NCBI RefSeq assembly: GCF_017654315.1
Contig: NZ_CP072203.1
Location: 5,084,001 to 5,148,000 of the forward strand
DNA: 64,000 nt
Reading direction: 5' to 3'
From: Gordonia polyisoprenivorans
GTDB taxonomy: Bacteria > Actinomycetota > Actinomycetes > Mycobacteriales > Mycobacteriaceae
Both the position numbers and the translations under genes were made by a program. The notes under the pieces were generated by a model. The model ran no database searches. It was given only the letters and a program-made list of their open reading frames with translations, and had not been told where the DNA came from. This document shows, in pieces, positions 57,691 through 64,000 of this stretch. Position 1 is the first letter of the stretch, and every line of letters begins with the position of its first letter.

Positions 57691-57796
57691 CGCGCGTCAC
57701 TGTAACGATCGGACCTGAGAGGTTGCCAATCGCTCCTTCATCATCGAACAGGCGTCATCGGCGGGCCGCGAACAGCCCGTCATCCAGCGTGTTTCG

Positions 57797-59080
57797 TCAC
57801 TGGCCGACGCCGTACCCGAATCCGCCGGGGTTCACCGGTCGCACACCCAACAGGTAGGCGAGCTGGGTGGCCAGCGGATTGAGGTTCAGTTTGTCGGGGT
57901 CCTTCTTGGGCGTGTTGTCCCACGGCTGCGGGGTGTCGGGGTTGGCGTACTGCGCGCGGTTGGCGCTGCGCACACCCGTCGGATTGCCGAACGGCACATC
58001 ACACGACGCGTTCGTGTTGAACGGGAAATCGTCGTATCGGATGTCGAAGGTCGGGTCCTTCTTCTTGATCTCATCGATCATCTTGTAGGTGCTCTCGTAC
58101 CCCTTGGTACAGGCCGGGGGGTTGTTGGTCTCGAGCACGATGCCGAAGTGGATCTGCCCGTCGCCGGGTGCCGGGCTGTGGCTGCCCGCCGAGAGCGCCG
58201 AGAGCATCGCGAACGTTCCCGACGTCATGTACGTCGCGGGTTGGATCGTGCGCGACACCTCGGACAGGTCGCCGACCACCTTGCCCAGATCGCCGCCGTT
58301 CTTCTGGATCAGCGCCGAGATCTGGGTCGCCGACGCCGTGCCCGTGGTGAGCAGACGCCGCAGATCGGGGTCCGACGACGCCAGCGTGGCGGTGATCAGG
58401 TTCAGGTTGCGCGACCACGTCAGGATTGCATCGGACTGGTCGGCCTGGGTGGAGAGCACCACATCGGAGTTCTGGATCAGCGAGATCGTCTGGGGCAGGT
58501 TGTCCGCGCCCGCCTTGGCGAGCGTGTTCAGCGAGTCGACGAGGCGAGAGAGGTTGTCGCCCTGCCCGTTGAAGGCCTTGCCGAGCTCGGTGATCACCGT
58601 GTGCAGATCGTCGATCGGGATCGAGTTGGTGAAGTTGATGGCTGAGGCGACGACGTCCTCGAGCGGCGCCGGGATGGAGACGTTGTCGGGTGAGATCGTC
58701 GACCCGTTGCCCAGGTACGGCCCGGACGTCGACCCCGACGGCTGGAGGTCGATGAACTGCTCACCGATCGCCGACCGCTCGGCGACGACGGCCTTCGACG
58801 ACGCCGGGATCTTGGGACCACCGGAGTTGAGGTCGAGTTTCACGTCGACGCCGTCGGCGGTCAGCGTCATCGCGCCCACCCGGCCGACGGGGATGCCCAT
58901 GTAGGTGACCTCGGCGTTGGTGAAGATACCGCCGGACTGCTTCATCTCCGCGGTCACCGTGTAGTTGCCGATGCCGGCGAGCTTGTCGAGCCGCGCGTAT
59001 TTCGCGCCGACGTAGACGATCGCGACGATGCCCACGACGGCGAACACCAGCAGCTGGATCTTGGCGAGCTTGCCGATCAT
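57797..59080 (-). CDS. mceF: Mce-family protein MceF
   Basis: 427 residues; N-terminal anchor KIQLLVFAVVGIVAIVYVGAKY (about 7-28), then the MCE domain (YTVTAEMKQSGGIFTNAEVTYMGIPVGRVGAM, about 40-120) and a long helical region (to about 310) that builds the periplasmic needle. The C-terminal part has Cys pairs (PPACTKGYES, NASCDVPFG). It starts four bases inside mceE and is the last Mce subunit before the mam genes. It probably forms the hydrophobic channel for fatty acids, sterols or other lipids together with MceA-E. Confidence 0.92.
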   Translation of the reverse strand: MIGKLAKIQLLVFAVVGIVAIVYVGAKYARLDKLAGIGNYTVTAEMKQSGGIFTNAEVTYMGIPVGRVGAMTLTADGVDVKLDLNSGGPKIPASSKAVVAERSAIGEQFIDLQPSGSTSGPYLGNGSTISPDNVSIPAPLEDVVASAINFTNSIPIDDLHTVITELGKAFNGQGDNLSRLVDSLNTLAKAGADNLPQTISLIQNSDVVLSTQADQSDAILTWSRNLNLITATLASSDPDLRRLLTTGTASATQISALIQKNGGDLGKVVGDLSEVSRTIQPATYMTSGTFAMLSALSAGSHSPAPGDGQIHFGIVLETNNPPACTKGYESTYKMIDEIKKKDPTFDIRYDDFPFNTNASCDVPFGNPTGVRSANRAQYANPDTPQPWDNTPKKDPDKLNLNPLATQLAYLLGVRPVNPGGFGYGVGQ

Positions 59081-60375
59081 GCGCCCACCCCCATCTGTGC
59101 GAGCGTCTTGTCCAGCAGTCCCTGCCCCTGGGCGGGGACCGGGGCGAACGACGCCGGGTTGGCCGGGTACGTGCCGCCCGACGGTGGCGTGTTGGGGCCC
59201 GGACGCGAGTTCGCGGCCGGCGGCAGCAGGGTTATCGTCGGCCAGCCGTAGCGCGGCCCGTTGCCCTTGTAATAGGGGTTCGACGGGTTGACCGGCACAT
59301 AGTGCCGCTCCGGCGGCGAATAGACCGGGTTGCCCTGGCCCACACCGAGAGCCTCGAGCTGGTTCAGCGTGCGCAGATCCAACGTCATGAACAGGTTGGT
59401 CGAGTCACCCTGCACCGCGGGCAGCAACGAGTCGGGGAACGGGTGGGTCAGCATCAGCGGCGCGGCGGTGATGAGATCCGGTGCCGCCTTGGACAATTCG
59501 GTCAACACCGGTCGCAGCGCCTTGAGATCGGTGATCATCGACTCGCGGGCGCGGCCGAGGACATCGGTGCCCACCTGCCCGAGTTTGTCGAGCTTGGTCA
59601 ACAGGTCGACGAACTGTGGACGCTGCTGCTCGAGGACGGCGATACCGGCGGGCAGCTGCTGCAGGATGCGGTTGATCTGATCGGTCTGCGCATTGGCCCG
59701 TGCCGAGAGCGTGTTGAGCCCGTCGATCGCGCTGATGATGTCGTCGCGCTGCTTGTTGAGACCCGAGATGAGTTCCGAGGCGTTGTTCAGCAGGCTCTTG
59801 ACGTTGTTCGCGCGGCCGTCGAAGGCCTTGTTGAGCTCGGAGACGATGGGCTCCAGCTGGTTGATGCCACCACCGTTGAGCAACATCGACAACGCGCCGA
59901 GCACCTGCTCGATGTCGGTGGCGGTGCGGGTCCGGGCCAGCGGGATCGGCTGGCCGTCGGGCTGGCGCGGCGCGTTGCCGACCTCGGCCGGGTCGTCGAG
60001 GGCGACGAACTTCTCGCCGAGCAGGCTGGTCTGCTGCACCGCGGCCTGTGCCTGGTCGGACAGGTCGATCTCGTGCTTCACCTTGATGGTGACCAGCGCA
60101 TACCACTCGTTGTCGGGGACCTCGACCTTGGTGACGCGGCCCACGGCGACGCCGTTCTGCTTCACCATCGACTGCGGGACCAGATCCAGGATGTCGCTGA
60201 ACTGGATGGTGTAGGTCCGCGGGTTGTCGCCGACGTCGACGCCGCCGGGCAGCGGGATCGACTGGATGCCGTTGCTGCCGCAGCCGGCCACCAGCACCAC
60301 GGTGGCCAGGCTCAGCAGTGTTCCGGTCAATCGAGTGCGCAGCGAACGGCGCGAGCGCTTCGCCTCATGCCCCAT
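59077..60375 (-). CDS. mceE: Mce-family lipoprotein MceE (LprK-like)
   Basis: 432 residues. Lipoprotein signal RTRLTGTLLSLATVVLVAGC (Cys about residue 32) as in all MceE/LprK proteins, then the MCE domain (RTYTIQFSDILDLVPQSMVKQNGVAVGRVTKVE) and a helical stalk. The C-terminal Pro-rich part is PGPNTPPSGGTYPANPASF. It follows mceD by one base. It anchors the Mce ring at the outer face of the membrane. Confidence 0.93.
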   Translation of the reverse strand: MGHEAKRSRRSLRTRLTGTLLSLATVVLVAGCGSNGIQSIPLPGGVDVGDNPRTYTIQFSDILDLVPQSMVKQNGVAVGRVTKVEVPDNEWYALVTIKVKHEIDLSDQAQAAVQQTSLLGEKFVALDDPAEVGNAPRQPDGQPIPLARTRTATDIEQVLGALSMLLNGGGINQLEPIVSELNKAFDGRANNVKSLLNNASELISGLNKQRDDIISAIDGLNTLSARANAQTDQINRILQQLPAGIAVLEQQRPQFVDLLTKLDKLGQVGTDVLGRARESMITDLKALRPVLTELSKAAPDLITAAPLMLTHPFPDSLLPAVQGDSTNLFMTLDLRTLNQLEALGVGQGNPVYSPPERHYVPVNPSNPYYKGNGPRYGWPTITLLPPAANSRPGPNTPPSGGTYPANPASFAPVPAQGQGLLDKTLAQMGVGA

Positions 60376-60376
60376 G

Positions 60377-61729
60377 TCAGTTGCCCCCCGTTCCCGGTCG
60401 GGCCGTCGTCGACGCCGGGCGGCTCGTCGATGGCCGTGCGGTGGTCGAGGCCGGCGTGCGGCCCGTGCTCGGCCCCGGGTTCAGACTCGTGTCCGGGGTG
60501 CCGGGCACGGTGCCCGGGACCGGATACTGCTGCAGCTTGCCGTTGCTCATGATGCCGAACGGCAGGATGGGCAGGATCGGCGTGAGGACCTTGTCGTTGA
60601 CCTGATTGGCGATGTTGGTGCACTGATTGATCAGCGGCGCGAGGGTGTCGCTGAACTGGGTGGCGGCCGGGTTGCCCGGCAGCAGCTGACCGAGATCGAG
60701 GAACTTGCACTGCGCCGCAAGCAGATTCTGCAGATCGGGGATCGTCAGTCGCATCGCGAGCGTGCCGGACTCGGCGTCGTAGGCGTTGATCAGGTTGCTC
60801 AGCGTCAGCGGGAGCACCGTCAGGATCTCCTTGAGCGACGTCTTGGTGTCGAGTAGCGCCTGCGTCGTCGGCTGCAGATCCTTGAGCGTCTGGCCGATCT
60901 GTTCGCGGTTGTCCTGGATGAACCCGGCGACGTCGCCGAGAGCGATCGACAATTTGTTCAACGCGGTCGCGAGCTGCTGGCGCTCACCGGCGAGGAAGCT
61001 GTTGAAATCGGCCATCTGCGTGTTGAACTGGCGCACCTGGGTGTCGTTCTCGCGTAGTGCGCCGACGAAGGTGTTGAGGTTCTTGACGGTGTCGAACAGG
61101 TCGCCGTGCGAGTCCGACAGGGTGGTGCTGGCCTTCGAGAGATTCTCGATCGCGGCGCCAAGCTTCTCACCGTTGCCCTGCAGGTTGTCGGCACCGGTGG
61201 TGATGAGCTGACTCACCGCGCCCTTGCTGTTGGCGCCGTCGGGACCAAGCGCCTCGGACAGTTTCTGCACGCTCGAATAGACCTGGTCGATCTCGACGGG
61301 GACCATCGTCCTGTCGAGTCCGAGGGTGACATCCTTGCCGGCCTTCGGCCCGCCGGAGTAGGCGGGCGTCAGCTGGACGAAGCGGTCGGCGACCACCGAC
61401 GGGATGATCTGAACGGCCTTGACGTCGGCGGGCAGATCCACACCACGGTCCACCGTCATCGTCACCTTGACCGAATCACCGTCGGGTTCAACGGAATCCA
61501 CCTTGCCCACCGACACCCCGAGCACGCGCACGTCGGTGCCCTCGTAGATGCCGACGGAGCGGTGGAAGGTGGCGGTCACCTTGGTGGTGCCGATCAGCGA
61601 GAATGCCCACCACAACACCCCCGCGACAATCAGCGCGATGATCGCGCCGAACACGATGTAGACGATGTGGCGCGGGGTGAACCACCGGCCGGGGCCGGAG
61701 GTGTTCGTCAGATCCGGTGCGGTGGTCAT
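60377..61729 (-). CDS. mceD: Mce-family protein MceD
   Basis: 450 residues from the ATG at 61729, overlapping the mceC stop (ATGA). Transmembrane anchor [22 protein letters not shown] (about 22-43) and MCE domain ([32 protein letters not shown]) precede a long coiled-coil region. A low-complexity tail of Pro/Thr/Arg repeats ([20 protein letters not shown]) ends it, as is usual for MceC/D proteins. Role in lipid import as part of the hetero-hexamer. Confidence 0.92.
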   Translation of the reverse strand: MTTAPDLTNTSGPGRWFTPRHIVYIVFGAIIALIVAGVLWWAFSLIGTTKVTATFHRSVGIYEGTDVRVLGVSVGKVDSVEPDGDSVKVTMTVDRGVDLPADVKAVQIIPSVVADRFVQLTPAYSGGPKAGKDVTLGLDRTMVPVEIDQVYSSVQKLSEALGPDGANSKGAVSQLITTGADNLQGNGEKLGAAIENLSKASTTLSDSHGDLFDTVKNLNTFVGALRENDTQVRQFNTQMADFNSFLAGERQQLATALNKLSIALGDVAGFIQDNREQIGQTLKDLQPTTQALLDTKTSLKEILTVLPLTLSNLINAYDAESGTLAMRLTIPDLQNLLAAQCKFLDLGQLLPGNPAATQFSDTLAPLINQCTNIANQVNDKVLTPILPILPFGIMSNGKLQQYPVPGTVPGTPDTSLNPGPSTGRTPASTTARPSTSRPASTTARPGTGGN

Positions 61730-62820
61730 CCGGTGGCCCCCGTTCCGCCGTTGTTCTGATTGGCCTGCTTGTTGGGCAGTCGGGTGGTGTTCTGCTGCGG
61801 CAGCGCCGGGGGCAGCAGGTTGGTCACCACCGACTCGAACCACCGACCGTTACCGAGCACGTTGGCGTAGAGCCGATAGAACGGCGCCATGTTCGTGATC
61901 GTCGCGCGCAGATTGGCGTTCTGCTTGGTGAGCAGTTCGTTGACGCCCTTGAGCGAGTCCAGAGCGGGCCCGATCTGCGCCTCGTTGTCGCGCACGATGC
62001 CGGTCAACGCCGTCGACAGCGTCGTCGTCGTGGCCAGCAGCGCCGAGATGTTCTTCTGCCGGTTGTTGAGTTCGTCGAGCAGCTGCCCGGCACCGGCGAT
62101 CAGCCGCACGAAGGTCTGGTTGCGGTCGGCGAGGATCTTGGAGGTGTCCTTGGTCGCCTGCAACAGCTTCTGCACCTCTTGGTCGCGGCTGGCGATGGTG
62201 TTCGACAACCGCGCGATGCCATCGAGCGCGGGCCCCATGTCGCCCGCGGTACCGGAGAAGGCATCCGAGAGCGAGCGCATCGACTGCGCCAACTGGTTGG
62301 TGTCGAGGTCCTCGATCTGGGTCGTCGCGTCGGAGAACGCCTCGATGACGTCGTACGGCGAGACCGTATCGGTCAGCGGCACATCGGGATCGGCCTGCTT
62401 GCTGCCGCGCGGATTGAGGCTCAGGTACTTCTGTCCCAGCACCGTCTTGATCTGGATGGACGCCTGCGTCTGGTTACCGATCCAGGTGTTGGACACCCGG
62501 AACCTGACGTCGACCCGGTCGCCGTCGAGGGTCACGTCCTTGACCTCGCCGACCTTGACGCCGGCGACGCGGACCTCGTTGCCTGCCTTGAGGCCTGCGG
62601 CCTCGGTGAACTTCGCGGTGTAGGTGGCGGCCTGCCCGACCAGCGGGAGAGAGGTCAGATAGAACGCGGAGACCGCGGCCATCAGCAGGATCAGGATGCC
62701 GATCCCGCCGATGGAGACCGGACTGCGCCGACCGCCGAAGCGGCGATGCGGATGGGACTTCTTCGGTGCCTGCGCGCCGGTATCGCCCGCGGCGTTGCCG
62801 AGGTCGCTGTTATCCGTCAT
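61726..62820 (-). CDS. mceC: Mce-family protein MceC
   Basis: 364 residues from the ATG at 62820, 8 bp after the mceB stop. The basic start ([16 protein letters not shown]) and anchor [19 protein letters not shown] (about 37-56) lead into the MCE domain ([31 protein letters not shown]) and helical repeats. It lacks the long C-terminal tail of some MceC proteins. It forms one turn of the coupled mceB-C-D-E-F chain. Confidence 0.92.
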   Translation of the reverse strand: MTDNSDLGNAAGDTGAQAPKKSHPHRRFGGRRSPVSIGGIGILILLMAAVSAFYLTSLPLVGQAATYTAKFTEAAGLKAGNEVRVAGVKVGEVKDVTLDGDRVDVRFRVSNTWIGNQTQASIQIKTVLGQKYLSLNPRGSKQADPDVPLTDTVSPYDVIEAFSDATTQIEDLDTNQLAQSMRSLSDAFSGTAGDMGPALDGIARLSNTIASRDQEVQKLLQATKDTSKILADRNQTFVRLIAGAGQLLDELNNRQKNISALLATTTTLSTALTGIVRDNEAQIGPALDSLKGVNELLTKQNANLRATITNMAPFYRLYANVLGNGRWFESVVTNLLPPALPQQNTTRLPNKQANQNNGGTGATG

Positions 62821-62828
62821 CTCGTCTC

Positions 62829-63911
62829 TCACCCCCCTGGCCTGTTGTCTTTCCAGCAGCGGGTCGCCGCGCTGGTGTAGAGCACATGATTGATGTCGGG
62901 CAGCGGCACCGCCGGCTGGGTCAGCAGGGTCGACTTGCCGTTGCCCGCCACGACGTCGATGCCGCACAGATAGAACTGGAACCACGACCCGAAGGTCGCC
63001 GCGCGGCCGATCTTCTGGAGCTTGACCGGAAGATTGTTCAGGATCTGGTTCACGTCCTTGTTGCGCGCGTTGATCTGGTCGGCCAGCGACTTCAGACCTG
63101 CGATGTCGCCTTGGATCGACGGCCTGGTCTGCGACAGGATCGACGCGGTCACCGTCGTCAGGTTCGATACCGAGGCGATCGCCGATCCGACCGAACCGCG
63201 TTGCGCCGCAAGGCCGGTCACGAGTTGCTCGGTGTTGTCCAGGAGCGACTTGAAGTTCGCGTCGTTGCGATTGACGGTGTTGAGCACCGATGTCAGGTTG
63301 GTGATGAGCTCACCGATCACCTTGTCGCGGTCGGCCAGCGAGTTCGTCAGCGACGAGGTGCTCGAGATCAACGTGGAGATGTTGCCCTCCTCGCCCTGGA
63401 AGATCTTGATGATCTGGTCGGCGAGGTTGTTGACGTCGGCGGCCGAGAGCTGACGGAACAGCGGTTTGAACCCGTTGAACAACTCGGTGAGGTTCACCGC
63501 GGGATGCGTGTCGCGCACGTTCGGGTCGGTACCGAAGGTGAAGCCCGGCGCCACGGTCGCATCGGAGGTACCCGCACCCCGCTCGACGGCCAGGTAGCGC
63601 AGGCCGGTGAGGTTGCGGTAGCGGATGTAGAGCTGCGCACCCTGCGGCAGCGACGACCGGTTGATGTTGAACTTCACCATCGCCTTGTTCTGGTCGTACA
63701 CCGCGACGTCGGTGACCTGACCGACGCGCACACCGGCGATACGCACGTCGTCGCCCTTGTTGAGCAGGGCGGCGTCGTCGAACACGGCGCTGTACTTGCT
63801 GTCGCCGTCGCCGCCGGCATTGGCGATCGTCAGGGCGAGCAGACTGGTCGCGATCACGGTGATCACGGCGAACGTGATCAGTTTGATCAGCGGTCCCACA
63901 ACGGATTTCAC
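62829..63911 (-). CDS. mceB: Mce-family protein MceB
   Basis: 360 residues from a GTG at 63911 overlapping the mceA stop (GTGA). N-terminal anchor LIKLITFAVITVIATSLLALTI (about 8-29), MCE domain (KYSAVFDDAALLNKGDDVRIAGVRVGQVTDV) and helical stalk. A C-terminal Cys pair (FYLCGIDVV and ATRCWKD) is typical of MceB. Subunit of the Mce lipid-uptake complex. Confidence 0.93.
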   Translation of the reverse strand: MKSVVGPLIKLITFAVITVIATSLLALTIANAGGDGDSKYSAVFDDAALLNKGDDVRIAGVRVGQVTDVAVYDQNKAMVKFNINRSSLPQGAQLYIRYRNLTGLRYLAVERGAGTSDATVAPGFTFGTDPNVRDTHPAVNLTELFNGFKPLFRQLSAADVNNLADQIIKIFQGEEGNISTLISSTSSLTNSLADRDKVIGELITNLTSVLNTVNRNDANFKSLLDNTEQLVTGLAAQRGSVGSAIASVSNLTTVTASILSQTRPSIQGDIAGLKSLADQINARNKDVNQILNNLPVKLQKIGRAATFGSWFQFYLCGIDVVAGNGKSTLLTQPAVPLPDINHVLYTSAATRCWKDNRPGG

Positions 63912-64000
63912 TGGATGTGCACCTCCGCGCCGGCCAGCGCCGGACCACCGATCATGGTGATCCAGGTCGGGACGTCGTCCGGGCGGGTACCGCTGGCCGA
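63908..64000 (-). CDS. mceA: Mce-family protein MceA, C-terminal end (runs off the window)
   Basis: Thirty codons and the stop are visible: SASGTRPDDVPTWITMIGGPALAGAEVHIQ. The frame, the GTGA overlap with mceB and the operon order identify it as the end of mceA. The yrbEA/yrbEB permease genes and the rest of mceA would lie beyond 64000. Confidence 0.8.
   Translation of the reverse strand, partial: SASGTRPDDVPTWITMIGGPALAGAEVHIQ

Overview
The window is high-GC, gene-dense chromosomal DNA of a mycolic-acid-bearing actinobacterium (order Mycobacteriales). A six-subunit mce locus with two Mce-associated membrane proteins, an FprB-type ferredoxin/ferredoxin reductase, an F420-type LLM oxidoreductase, DUF3558 lipoproteins, KstR-like operators and actinobacterial-type RpoB/RpoC all point there. 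Codon style and the intergenic repeats would fit Gordonia or a close relative, but the genus is an inference. No tRNA, rRNA, CRISPR array or insertion sequence was seen.

Layout. 1-3.3 kb: alpha/beta hydrolase (partial) and flavin monooxygenase, divergent from a TetR regulator, then a 21-bp tandem repeat and an LLM oxidoreductase behind a KstR-like box. 3.4-7.3 kb: a 1,321-residue nSTAND NTPase with about 14 WD40 blades. 7.6-10.7 kb: three overlapping genes (GT4 glycosyltransferase, methyltransferase, alpha/alpha-toroid protein). 10.8-13.4 kb: fprB and an acyl-ACP thioesterase, divergent around a perfect KstR consensus. 13.4-17.8 kb: cell-envelope genes, including a secreted NHL-like protein with an apparent frameshift in a (CG)5 tract and an S4-domain protein running in frame into a DUF3558 lipoprotein. 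17.9-19.6 kb: DUF4188 protein/TetR pair and a 186-bp tandem repeat.

19.6-27.3 kb is the most distinctive locus. It encodes a permease, two DUF1989 proteins (carboxyguanidine deiminase-like), a fused KipA/KipI-type carboxyltransferase resembling the central part of urea or guanidine carboxylase, and allophanate hydrolase, with a divergent TetR and paired operators. No biotin carboxylase or biotin-carrier domain is present. Then follow MarR, a DUF559 protein bracketed by near-identical palindromes, valine-catabolic genes (mmsA, acyl-CoA dehydrogenase, mmsB), a flavodoxin behind an iron-box-like site and a DMT transporter.

34-47.7 kb is mixed: phosphohistidine phosphatase, ArsR and TetR regulators, secreted lipase, Pro-rich membrane protein, DinP-type polymerase, a davA-davB pair (lysine 2-monooxygenase route to 5-aminovalerate), a PepSY/DUF5134 membrane pair and a GAF-PAS-GGDEF diguanylate cyclase. 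47.8-55.6 kb: rpoC and rpoB with a terminator and a recognisable promoter. 55.8-64 kb: the distal part of an mce operon (end of mceA, mceB-F, two mam genes), closed by a 46-bp palindrome and directly upstream of rpoB.
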